Shown one piece after another: positions 14,228 through 21,159 of a stretch of DNA of 22,971 bases (positions within the stretch are counted from its first letter, which is position 1; the number at the start of each line of letters is the position of its first letter). Below the pieces are notes generated by a model. The model saw nothing but the letters and a program-made list of their open reading frames with translations, did no database searches and was not told where the DNA came from. The DNA comes from an uncultured Caulobacter sp. (GTDB lineage: Bacteria; Pseudomonadota; Alphaproteobacteria; Caulobacterales; Caulobacteraceae): positions 1-22,971 of the forward strand of contig CALKHU010000221.1 in NCBI GenBank assembly GCA_937991555.1. The letters are read 5' to 3'. Both the position numbers and the translations under genes were made by a program.

Positions 14228-14479
14228 ATGAGGTTATGCTCCATGCATCCGGAACCCGTCCCGAAACCCGAAGAACCCTTGGCGCTCAGCCAGCGCGAGA
14301 CCGAATGCCTGGCTTGGGTCAGCCGCGGCAAGAGCTCCTCAGACATCGGCGCCATTCTTGGGTTGTCGCCGCGAACGGTCGACAGCTATCTCGAAAAGGC
14401 CTGCGCGAAGTTGCGCGTCCGCACCCGGATCGAGGCGGTGGCCCTCGCCGTCCGCACCGGCCTGATCGATCCGATCTGA
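14228..14479 (+). CDS. Stand-alone LuxR-type HTH regulator
   Basis: An 83-residue protein made up of a LuxR/GerE helix-turn-helix with a short N-terminal arm. The domain spans about residues 17-78 (PLALSQRETECLAWVSRGKS, then IGAILGLSPRTVDSYLEKAC and LRVRTRIEAVALAV). GGGAG and GGGG lie 7-16 bases before the ATG at 14228; an ATG at 14243 is a weaker alternative. It resembles the LuxR-type protein at 2374-2640 (shared LGLSPRTVD and VRTR), and the two lie on either side of the lasso cluster. It has no sensor domain and no clear operon partner: 361 bp follow before the next gene. Target unknown. Confidence 0.83.
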   Translation: MRLCSMHPEPVPKPEEPLALSQRETECLAWVSRGKSSSDIGAILGLSPRTVDSYLEKACAKLRVRTRIEAVALAVRTGLIDPI

Positions 14480-14840
14480 AGGGGAGGGGGCGGGCCTGGA
14501 ACTTCTGTACGGAAGCCCGGCGTTTCACAGCCGATCGCCGCCGACGCCGAAGACGTCCCCTGGCTCAAGATCGACCGCTATCGTTCCGGAACCCGCCGGG
14601 GACTCTTCTACATCACCGTCGGCGTCCGCGCACGCCTGGCATCCGGGTGGACGGGTCTGTACGCAGCGGCCGTCGCGGCCCCTCGTCGCTGGGGGACGAC
14701 GACGACTATATTTCGCACTCCGGAACCGTCGCCGGAAGGCGGGGTTGTTCAGGCGTTCGCAACAAAGGGAGCCGGATCGCGGAACGGTTTCGTCCCGTTT
14801 GCCACGGAACACCGCGTACGCCATCCGGCCGTAAGCCGCC
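14480..14840. other. 361-bp intergenic region upstream of DUF305 genes
   Basis: No supported gene. The frame of the preceding LuxR-type gene stays open past its stop for over 100 codons but offers no start and no family match. The region should hold the promoter of the DUF305 pair. It includes ATTTCGCACT at 14710-14719 and GGAAC-containing segments near 14721 and 14781 that could be ECF -35 elements, none compelling alone. Confidence 0.45.
14710..14719 (+). promoter_or_regulatory. Shared 10-mer ATTTCGCACT upstream of DUF305 gene
   Basis: The 10-mer ATTTCGCACT lies 121 bp before the DUF305 lipoprotein start. The same 10-mer occurs in the same orientation relative to the gene 115 bp before the DUF2231 operon. 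It may be a common regulatory element of the metal genes. Confidence 0.25.
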
Positions 14841-15488
14841 ATGCCCCTCCGACTCGTCTGTTCCATCGCTCATCTTGGCGCCCCGCTTGTCCTTCTGGCC
14901 GCCTGCGGCCCGGGCGCCGAGCCCGGCGCGACCAAGGTCGAGGCGCAACAGCCGGCCGCGCCGGCGCAGGCGGCCGGGCCGGCCACGCCCTACGCTGCCG
15001 CCGAACAGAAGATGCACCAGGCGATGGCGGCGGCGAGCGGGGCGACGCTCGACGAGACCTGGACGCGCAAGATGATCCCGCACCACCAAGGAGCCGTCGA
15101 CATGTCGCGCGTGGCGCTGGGGAGCACCCAGGACGCCGACATCCGGCGCATGGCCCAGAAGACCGTCGACATGCAGACCATGGACATCGCCGACCTGCAG
15201 CGATGGCTGGAACAACACGCGCCCCCGACGGGGGCCGGGCCGGCCGGTGATCCGTTCCGGGCGGCCGAAGACAGGATGAACCAGGCCATGATGGCCGCCA
15301 GCGGCGAGGGCGAGGTCCTGTGGGCCCGCAAGATGATCCCGCATCACCAGGGCGCTGCGGACCTGTCCCGCATCGTCCTTGAGCAGAGCGACGATCCAGC
15401 CATTCGCGAGAAGGCCCGGAAGATCATCGACGAGTCCATGAAGGACATCCGGGAGCTGGAGGCCTGGCTTTCGGAGCACGGCGGCTGA
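14841..15488 (+). CDS. Lipoprotein with two DUF305 domains (CopM-like)
   Basis: A 215-residue exported protein. The N-terminus carries a lipobox (LLAAC, Cys22), so it is probably lipid-anchored, followed by an Ala/Pro-rich linker to about residue 50. Two DUF305 copies follow, each with the MIPHHQGA motif: His81-His82 in the first and His168-His169 in the second, and each preceded by a Met/His-rich helix (EQKMHQAMAAASG and EDRMNQAMMAASG). Single-domain members of the family (CopM in cyanobacteria) bind copper in the periplasm, so periplasmic copper buffering is likely. It lies 29 bp upstream of a membrane DUF305 gene, probably in one operon. No clear Shine-Dalgarno is visible before the ATG. 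Confidence 0.87.
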   Translation: MPLRLVCSIAHLGAPLVLLAACGPGAEPGATKVEAQQPAAPAQAAGPATPYAAAEQKMHQAMAAASGATLDETWTRKMIPHHQGAVDMSRVALGSTQDADIRRMAQKTVDMQTMDIADLQRWLEQHAPPTGAGPAGDPFRAAEDRMNQAMMAASGEGEVLWARKMIPHHQGAADLSRIVLEQSDDPAIREKARKIIDESMKDIRELEAWLSEHGG

Positions 15489-15517
15489 AACCGCGATCAA
15501 ACCGGAGGGCGCCCGCC

Positions 15518-15997
15518 ATGGCCAACAGCCATCCCGAACACCCGGGCCAGGAGATGAAAGGGGCGTACCGCGGTCTCTTTATCGAACTCGCGATCGATTT
15601 CGTGATCATGTACCTGGTCATGTACACGATGATCGCCACGCCCGATCACTTCCGCCTCAACCTCAACAACGTCTACATGACCTTGATGATGGTCGCCCCG
15701 ATGGGGTTGGTCATGCTCCTGTTCATGCGCTCGATGTTCCCGTCCCGGCGCGCCAACCTGCTCATCGGCGCCGGGGCTGCGGCGGTGTTCGCCGTCAGCC
15801 TCTGGGGCATGCGCACCCAGGCCGCGATCGGCGACGACGAATTCCTCCGCTCGATGATCCCGCACCATTCGGGCGCCATCCTGATGTGCCGCGAGGCCCG
15901 CCTGACAGATCCCGAGATCATCCGCCTCTGCGACGGGATCGTGCGGTCCCAGCAGCGGGAGATCGACCAGATGGAGGCCATCCTGGCGCGGCGTTAA
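15518..15997 (+). CDS. Membrane protein with C-terminal DUF305 domain
   Basis: A 159-residue protein with three predicted membrane helices (about residues 18-42, 50-72 and 78-97) and a C-terminal DUF305 segment with the MIPHHSGAILMC motif (His116-His117). The arrangement puts the metal-binding helices next to the membrane. A GGAGGG lies eight bases before the ATG. It follows the double-DUF305 lipoprotein by 29 bp and faces the PepSY gene tail to tail with 36 bp between stops. A role in copper handling at the membrane is inferred from the domain and the neighbours. Confidence 0.85.
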   Translation: MANSHPEHPGQEMKGAYRGLFIELAIDFVIMYLVMYTMIATPDHFRLNLNNVYMTLMMVAPMGLVMLLFMRSMFPSRRANLLIGAGAAAVFAVSLWGMRTQAAIGDDEFLRSMIPHHSGAILMCREARLTDPEIIRLCDGIVRSQQREIDQMEAILARR

Positions 15998-16033
15998 CCG
16001 GTGCGGCCGGCCGGGCGGGCGAAAGCCGGGCGT

Positions 16034-16759
16034 TCAGCCACCCGTCGCGCGGCGGCGCGCTCGCCACATCGACCAGTCCCGCGCCAGCCGGATCCAGAGC
16101 AGGATGAAGCCGGTGATGACGATGGTGAAGGTCAGGAAGGTGACCACGACGATCAGCGGGTGGTTGAAGTTCTCGCCCTTCTCCAGGTCCATGATGTGGA
16201 GCCGCCAGAAGAAGTCGTAGAAGCGCCACACCGCCGAGCGGCGGGTGACCACCTCGCCGGTCTGCGGCGACAGGTAGAAGGTGGTGCGTTCCCTGTCGTC
16301 GAAGTCGACGCGCCAGATCGGCCCCTCGCGGCCAGTCTCCTGGGGGGCCTTGTCGAGCAGGACGGCGGCGGTCGGCGCGCCTTCGCCCTGATAGGCGCCC
16401 TGAGCCAGTCGCCGGGCCAGAGCGGCGTCGAGGGGTGGGAAGGCCTCGCCGGTCAGGGCGGACACCGTCACCGGTTCGCCCTTCGCGGGCTTCAGGATCC
16501 AGGCGGGGCCGCGCGGGGTGGACCTGAGCTCCGCGCCGGCCACCGCCAGGCCGCGAGCGCGGGCGATGTCGCCGGGACTCCTGAGACTGTCGAAGGCGAT
16601 GGGGACGGCTTCGCGCTCGCGAACATGGTGCTCGCTGCGCACGGTCTCGATCGGGATGGCGGTCATCACCAGCCCGCCGGCGACCCAGAACAGCACCTGA
16701 ATGCCGACGGCGAGCGCGATCCACTTGTGCAGCTGGGTCGAGAGTCGAAGCACCTTCAT
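16034..16759 (-). CDS. PepSY domain membrane protein
   Basis: A 241-residue protein of the PepSY-associated membrane family. One membrane helix lies near the N-terminus (about 10-34, after LHKWIALAVG) and one near the C-terminus (about 200-223, FLTFTIVITGFILLWIRLA). The periplasmic part between them includes two PepSY-like stretches (one ending VSALTGEAFPPLD, one with FYLSPQTGEVVTRRSAVW). WRFYDFFWRLHIMDL is the common ending motif of such proteins. It is the last gene of the minus-strand metal operon, eight bases after the DUF411 gene. Proteins of this type often accompany metal uptake or reduction systems; the function is not known precisely. Confidence 0.85.
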   Translation of the reverse strand: MKVLRLSTQLHKWIALAVGIQVLFWVAGGLVMTAIPIETVRSEHHVREREAVPIAFDSLRSPGDIARARGLAVAGAELRSTPRGPAWILKPAKGEPVTVSALTGEAFPPLDAALARRLAQGAYQGEGAPTAAVLLDKAPQETGREGPIWRVDFDDRERTTFYLSPQTGEVVTRRSAVWRFYDFFWRLHIMDLEKGENFNHPLIVVVTFLTFTIVITGFILLWIRLARDWSMWRARRRATGG

Positions 16760-16767
16760 CGTGGTCC

Positions 16768-17247
16768 TCAGGCTTGGGCGTTATGGCGGGCGAAAAGGCG
16801 GGTTGCGCCATTCTTCAGCACCAACAGGGTGTCGTAGGGCTCGCGGTCGCCGCCCGGCGTCTCCATCCCGGGCGATCCCGGCGGCATGCCCGGAACGGCG
16901 ATTCCGACCGCCTCGGGCCGCTCGGCGAGCAGGCGACGAATGTCGGCGGCGGGCACATGGCCTTCGACGAAGTAGCCGGCGACGCGGGCGGAGTGGCAGG
17001 ACGCCAGCGTTTCAGCCAGGCCGTGACTGCTGCGCAGGCCGCGCAGGTCCGCCAGGATGTTGACCGACACCATGAAGCCGGCGCCCCGCAGATGGCTTAT
17101 CCAGGCGTCGCAGCACGCGCAGGTCGGGGTTTTGTAGACGGCGATCGCGTGGTTTTCCCGCGCCTGGCCGCAGGCGGCGGCCGGCGCGACGGCGGCCAGA
17201 ACAACGCAGCCGAGGACAGCGCGGCGGGCGAGAACGGGCAGGGGCAT
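16768..17247 (-). CDS. DUF411 metal-binding protein
   Basis: A 159-residue exported protein of the DUF411 family, found in copper and other metal resistance clusters. The signal region contains ARRAVLG and a possible lipobox ending at Cys26. The hallmark CxCC motif is in YKTPTCACCDAW (Cys43, Cys45, Cys46), and the second family block is SCHSARVAGYFVEGHVP, then IRRLL. The C-terminal GMPPGSPGME is also typical. It is followed after eight bases by the PepSY gene. Periplasmic metal binding, probably copper, is the likely role. Confidence 0.88.
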   Translation of the reverse strand: MPLPVLARRAVLGCVVLAAVAPAAACGQARENHAIAVYKTPTCACCDAWISHLRGAGFMVSVNILADLRGLRSSHGLAETLASCHSARVAGYFVEGHVPAADIRRLLAERPEAVGIAVPGMPPGSPGMETPGGDREPYDTLLVLKNGATRLFARHNAQA

Positions 17248-17328
17248 CGGGAGGCTCGGTGTTGGTGACGAGGCGCCGAAACGACCGCGAACTTCAGCGG
17301 CCTGGACGGGCTGGCGTGTGGGAAAGGT

Positions 17329-17826
17329 CTAGGCGGCCGGGCGCGGCGCCCGCGAAGACGAATGATAGCGGATGATCCGCCAGCGTCCATCGCGGCGCTC
17401 GAGCACGCTGGTGGCGACGCCGCGCCGCTCGACCGTCGCCCGGGTGGGATCCTTGAAGACGATCCGGTAGCGGTAGGTCTCGGTCGCATAGGCGAGGTCG
17501 CCGGCCACCGTCGTCTCGAGTCGCCGGTCCTCGAAGGTGAACGCCGAGAACGCGGCCAGTTCCGGCCCGAGGTGGTGGGCGAGATAGTCGGCGAAGCGGC
17601 CCTCGACGCCGCCCTGCTCGTAGACCTGCGCCTCCGGCCAGAAGAACTGTGCAGCGGCCTCGCCGTCGAGCGCTTCGACGGCGGCCCGGTAGCCTTCCAG
17701 CACGGCAGCGACCTCGCTCTGGGCCTGGGAGGCGGCCTGGGGCGCTGGCGTCGCGTGGGCCAGGACGGGCGGAGCGACAAGAAGGACGGCGAGCAGGCTC
17801 AGGGCCGCGATCAGCATGCGGGACAT
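17329..17826 (-). CDS. Exported NTF2-like (SnoaL/DUF4440-type) protein
   Basis: A 165-residue protein with a signal peptide (about residues 1-23, ending VLAHA) and an NTF2-like fold domain, seen as a helical start (VAAVLEGYRAAVEALDGEAA), then FFWPEAQVYEQGG and a C-terminal strand pattern DGRWRIIRYHSSSR. Such proteins are often found in copper and other periplasmic stress operons, but no reaction can be assigned. Its ATG overlaps the acyltransferase stop by one base (TGATG), and the DUF411 gene starts 81 bp later on the same strand. Confidence 0.78.
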   Translation of the reverse strand: MSRMLIAALSLLAVLLVAPPVLAHATPAPQAASQAQSEVAAVLEGYRAAVEALDGEAAAQFFWPEAQVYEQGGVEGRFADYLAHHLGPELAAFSAFTFEDRRLETTVAGDLAYATETYRYRIVFKDPTRATVERRGVATSVLERRDGRWRIIRYHSSSRAPRPAA

Positions 17827-18986
17827 CAGAAGGGTTCTCCTTGGTCGCTGTGGACGCTGCGCGCCTGTTCCAGCCCGGGGACAGGTTCGCGCCGTTCGAC
17901 GAGCCGGCGGATCAGCCGTCGGCCAGGGCGCTCGATCGCCATGTGGATTCCGGCCGCCGCGGCCAGGGTCAGGGTCAGCAGGAGCGCCAGTTCCCCCAGA
18001 CCCATCCGATAGTCGCCCCCGAGACCGGCGAGCCTCTGGACGGCGTTACGCCAGACCATCAGCACGGGCAGGTGAACCAGGTAGAGGGCGTAGGACGCCT
18101 CGCCGGCGAACAGCCAGAGCGGCTGTGACAGGAAGGTGCGGGCGCCGGATTTGGCGAGCAGGGCGAGCGCCAGCAGGAAAGGCCCCGAGAGGGCGACGAT
18201 GAGGCGGTCGTCGAGCGGGATCTGCATGGCCGCGAGCAGGGCGGCGGTCGCTGCCAGCACGGCGGCGATCGCCGCCCGGGGGGAGAGCGCCACCCGCTGT
18301 CCCAGATAGTAGAGGCCTATCCCGAACAGGAACTCCGGCGCGATGCGCAGGATGCCCATGCTGTCTTCGGCCCGCGGCAGGACCACCCCGAAGACCCTGC
18401 GGTAGACGAGGTCGAGGGCCAGGAAGAACAGGGCGGCCAGGCCGGTCAGGACCAGCGGTCGGTCGCGCAGACGAAGGGCGATCCAGGCGAAGGCCGGAAA
18501 GGTCAGGTAGGCGAACCATTCCGCGGACAGCGACCAGGCCGGGCCGTTCCAAAGGGCCATCGACTGGCGGGGAAACCAGGCCTGGACCAGCAGCAGGGTC
18601 TGGACGAAGTCGGCGGCGTTGAAGCGTCCCGGCTCGAGGCCGACCCCGACCAGCGGCGCGGCCAGCACAAGGGCCAGCATGCCCAGCAGGATCACCAGGT
18701 GGGCCGGGTAGATGCGCGCGAACCGCGCCGCCAGGAAGCGCCGGTAGGCCGGCTGGGCGTCGCCCTGTAGATAGACGTGCGTAAGGATGAACCCGGACAG
18801 GATGAAGAAGACGTCCACGCCCAGCCGCGCCCGGTTGAGCAGGCCTGAGGCCTCCGGCGGCAGCGTCCAGACCAGCTGGTAGTGAAACAGGACCACCCCC
18901 AGCGCCAGGAAGAAACGCACGCTGGTCAAAGGCTCCAGCACATCGGGGAAGGAATGGCGCCTAGAAGCGGAGATGGTTGACGCCAT
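17826..18986 (-). CDS. Acyltransferase 3 family membrane protein
   Basis: A 386-residue polytopic protein of the acyltransferase-3 (OafA/NodX) family, with about ten membrane helices. Family motifs visible are FHYQLVW near residue 35 (the histidine is the usual active-site residue), LGVDVFFILSGFILTHVY, and ARFARIYPAH. Such enzymes move acyl groups onto surface glycans or other envelope molecules; the acceptor is not shown. The start overlaps the end of the DUF2231 gene by 26 bp, and the stop overlaps the NTF2-like gene, so it is embedded in a metal-linked operon. Confidence 0.88.
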   Translation of the reverse strand: MASTISASRRHSFPDVLEPLTSVRFFLALGVVLFHYQLVWTLPPEASGLLNRARLGVDVFFILSGFILTHVYLQGDAQPAYRRFLAARFARIYPAHLVILLGMLALVLAAPLVGVGLEPGRFNAADFVQTLLLVQAWFPRQSMALWNGPAWSLSAEWFAYLTFPAFAWIALRLRDRPLVLTGLAALFFLALDLVYRRVFGVVLPRAEDSMGILRIAPEFLFGIGLYYLGQRVALSPRAAIAAVLAATAALLAAMQIPLDDRLIVALSGPFLLALALLAKSGARTFLSQPLWLFAGEASYALYLVHLPVLMVWRNAVQRLAGLGGDYRMGLGELALLLTLTLAAAAGIHMAIERPGRRLIRRLVERREPVPGLEQARSVHSDQGEPF

Positions 18987-19596
18987 GAGTCAGCGCGCCT
19001 CCGAGATAGGCGTTGAGCAGAACCGCGACGGTGATCGCGGCGAGCACCCCGCCATAGAGGCCTCGTGCGGCGCGGCCGGCCGACGGCCGCACCGACCGTT
19101 CCTTCGCCCACCAGGCCATCAGGCCGGCCAAGGCGATGCCGGTTCCGATCCAGCGGTGGAGCGTGTGAGTGAGATCCTCGACCGGTCCGGGCAGGCCCAT
19201 CGCCAGCCAGCCCAGCGCCGCCGCCACGAGGGCCGAGAGCGCCGCCAGGCCGACAAGCACGCGCGTCCCGTCGGTGAGCCAGGCGCGGCGGCCCAGGAGA
19301 GCCGCCGCCTCGAGGGCGGCGGTGACCAAGAACAGGGCGATCGGGAAATGGACGACGGCCGGATGCCAACGGCCAAGCCAGCGGACGAGGCGTTGCGGCA
19401 TCGGCTTGGGCTCGGCGGTCGCGTCCATAGCGGCGTGGTCCATCGCGGAGTGGTCCATGGCCGCCGGCGCGCCTGGCTGCGCCGCCGCCTCGACAGCAGG
19501 GTTCGCCTTCTTGTGGTCTTCGTGGGTCCAGCCGGGGCCGGCGACGAGGAGGGTTCCGATCGCCAGAACCGCCGCAATCCACCGCGACAACATCAT
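18961..19596 (-). CDS. DUF2231 membrane protein with His/Met-rich segment
   Basis: A 211-residue protein with a signal-like N-terminus (cleavage near TWTHEDHK-type sequence around residue 24) and a short His/Met-rich stretch (HEDHKK, then MDHSAMDHAAMDA at about 47-59) that could bind copper or silver. The DUF2231 domain follows with four membrane helices (about 80-100, 112-133, 147-163 and 183-200), starting at WHPAVVHFPIALFLV. The start is one of two adjacent ATG codons, four or seven bases after a GGAGG. The frame is open upstream but without family character. It heads the minus-strand metal operon and is divergent from the CnrYXH-like genes. Confidence 0.83.
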   Translation of the reverse strand: MMLSRWIAAVLAIGTLLVAGPGWTHEDHKKANPAVEAAAQPGAPAAMDHSAMDHAAMDATAEPKPMPQRLVRWLGRWHPAVVHFPIALFLVTAALEAAALLGRRAWLTDGTRVLVGLAALSALVAAALGWLAMGLPGPVEDLTHTLHRWIGTGIALAGLMAWWAKERSVRPSAGRAARGLYGGVLAAITVAVLLNAYLGGALTHGVNHLRF

Positions 19597-19711
19597 TCCC
19601 CCTCCAGACCAAAGCTTGCTATCCAGTGATACGCGCTCGCGTCGCGGCCCCCTCGTCGGCGGTCCCGGCGCCTGGCGGCGATGCGGCGAGGGCCGTCGCC
19701 CCGGCGCGCGT

Positions 19712-19721
19712 AGTGCGAAAT
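19712..19721 (-). promoter_or_regulatory. Shared 10-mer ATTTCGCACT upstream of DUF2231 operon
   Basis: Read on the minus strand, ATTTCGCACT lies 115 bp before the DUF2231 start, matching the spacing and orientation of the copy before the DUF305 gene. It is also 23 bp before the CnrY-like start on the other strand, so it sits in a divergent control region. Confidence 0.25.
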
Positions 19722-19743
19722 GGGGGCGTGAAGGGTGATCGAT

Positions 19744-20010
19744 ATGGACAATCTGGAGCAATGGCTGGCGCGGGCCTCGACGGGCGACGCATCGTTGGAT
19801 CGGCTGGAGGCCGATGTCTGGGGCCGTGTCCGGACGATGCGCGCCGAAAGTACGGCCACGCGCTTTCGGCTGATCGCGGTCGTCTTCGCCCTGAGCGTCG
19901 GCTTGGCCAACGGGGGCCTGGGCGCCAGCCTGGCCCAGCCCCCCGTTTCGGAGATGTCGGTGTTCTCTTCCGCAGCCCTGTCGCCCTTGGCGCGCCTGGA
20001 AGCCCGCTGA
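19744..20010 (+). CDS. CnrY-like membrane anti-sigma factor (small)
   Basis: An 88-residue protein with an acidic, amphipathic cytoplasmic start (MDNLEQWLARASTGDASLDR), one membrane helix (about 43-62, FRLIAVVFALSVGLANGG) and a short periplasmic tail. Size, topology and position directly before a CnrX-like gene and an ECF sigma gene match CnrY, the anti-sigma factor of the cnrYXH system. Sequence similarity is too low in such short proteins to be decisive. The ATG at 19744 is chosen because AAGG lies nine bases before it; a GTG at 19735 is possible. Its stop overlaps the next start by one base (TGATG). Confidence 0.65.
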   Translation: MDNLEQWLARASTGDASLDRLEADVWGRVRTMRAESTATRFRLIAVVFALSVGLANGGLGASLAQPPVSEMSVFSSAALSPLARLEAR

Positions 20011-20450
20011 TGACGATCGGGTGGAAGTCGATCGCCGTGACGTCCCTGCTGGCGATCGCCGCCAGCGGCCTGGGCGCCTGGGGCGGCGCGACCTGGGTGC
20101 TCCAGCGCCAGACGCCGCCGTCGCTGCATGAGATCGTCCATCGGGACCTCGACCTCGACCGCGGCCAGCTGGCCCGCATCGAGGCGATCGAGGCGCGCTT
20201 CGCCATCCGCCGGGCCGCCCTCGAACAGCGCGTCCAGGCCGCCAACCGCGAACTGGCCCGGGCCATCGCCGACAGCGACGGCGACAGTCGCAAGGTGCAG
20301 CCGGCGATCGATCACTTTCACGACGCAATGGGCGACCTCCAACAGGCCACGGTCGCCCACATCTTCGAGATGCGAACGGTGATGACGCCGACCCAGGCCG
20401 AGCGATTCGATCGCAGCGTGGTCGCGGCGTTGGCGGTCGCGGGCGAGTAG
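20010..20450 (+). CDS. cnrX: CnrX/NccX-like periplasmic metal sensor
   Basis: A 146-residue protein with an N-terminal membrane anchor (about 8-31) and a helical periplasmic domain of the Spy/CpxP/CnrX class. The five metal ligands of CnrX (His42, His46, Glu63, His119, Met123) are matched here by His40, His44, Glu61, His117 and Met121, with identical spacings: LHEIVH, then RIEAIEARF, then AHIFEM. In the cnrYXH system the sensor binds Ni/Co and, through CnrY, controls release of the sigma factor CnrH. Here the neighbours are copper genes, so the true metal could be copper or a broader set. It starts at an ATG overlapping the CnrY-like stop and is followed by the sigma gene after six bases. Confidence 0.85.
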   Translation: MTIGWKSIAVTSLLAIAASGLGAWGGATWVLQRQTPPSLHEIVHRDLDLDRGQLARIEAIEARFAIRRAALEQRVQAANRELARAIADSDGDSRKVQPAIDHFHDAMGDLQQATVAHIFEMRTVMTPTQAERFDRSVVAALAVAGE

Positions 20451-20456
20451 GCGGCG

Positions 20457-21023
20457 GTGACGGCCGACGAGGATCTGCCAGCCAGGGCCGCTGCCGGGGA
20501 TCCGGAGGCCTTCGAACGCCTGATGCTGGCCACCAAGGCCAGTCTCTATCGGCTCGTCCGGCGCTATGTCGGCGACGCGGACGAAGCCTACGACCTGGTG
20601 CAGGAGACCTACGCCGCGGCCTGGCTGGCGATCCGCCGCTTCGATCCAAAACGCCCCTTCGAGGCCTGGCTGAGGACCATCGCGCTCAACAAGTGCCGGG
20701 ACTGGAGCCGCCGACGGCGGGTCAGACATTGGTTGCTGGGCGCCGCCGACCTGGACGACCGCGAAGCCTTGGCCGTCGCCGATGAGGCCCGGGGCGCGGC
20801 GGAACAGTACGAACTGGGCCAGACGCTCGGCCGGCTCGAGGCGGCCATCGCCGACCTGCCGGCCCGGCTCAAGGCGCCGCTCCTGCTGACCGCGCTGGAG
20901 GAGCGCAGCCAGGCCGAGGCCGCCGCCATCCTGGGCGTCTCGGTCAAGGCGGTGGAGACCCGCGTCGCCAGGGCGCGACGCAAGCTGGCCGAAGCGCTGG
21001 GGCCCGCGGCCGGGGCGATCTGA
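20457..21023 (+). CDS. ECF sigma factor (CnrH-like)
   Basis: A 188-residue ECF sigma-70. Region 2 is seen in LVRRYVGDADEAYDLVQETY, then FDPKRPFEAWLRTIALNKCRDW. Region 4 is in LPARLKAPLLLTALEERSQAEAAAILGVSVKAVETRVARARRKL-type sequence, of which GVSVKAVETRVARARRKL is the helix-turn-helix. It starts at a GTG six bases after the CnrX-like gene. The gene order matches cnrYXH, in which this position is the sigma factor freed by metal sensing. The copper oxidase gene starts 136 bp downstream on the same strand, so it could be in the same transcription unit or a direct target. Confidence 0.9.
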   Translation: MTADEDLPARAAAGDPEAFERLMLATKASLYRLVRRYVGDADEAYDLVQETYAAAWLAIRRFDPKRPFEAWLRTIALNKCRDWSRRRRVRHWLLGAADLDDREALAVADEARGAAEQYELGQTLGRLEAAIADLPARLKAPLLLTALEERSQAEAAAILGVSVKAVETRVARARRKLAEALGPAAGAI

Positions 21024-21159
21024 GCGGGCCGGGAACGGTCGGCCGCACGACGCTTTGATCGCGCGTTGCGTCAACTTGCCCGAGGGCGCCGCGCCGCGCG
21101 CGCGTAGACCGGAAGAAGGCCGGGGTTCGCCGCGGGACGCCGCCAGTCTGGAGCCAGGT

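Noticed and set aside
14480..14840. Continuation of the LuxR-type frame past its stop as a broken larger gene
   Set aside because: The open frame has no family similarity that I can see, and the HTH domain is complete before the stop, as in the other LuxR-type gene of the window.
19593..21074. 493-codon open frame on the minus strand opposite the CnrYXH-like genes
   Set aside because: The plus-strand genes show sigma-factor and CnrX motifs; the antisense frame shows no domain and crosses three real genes.
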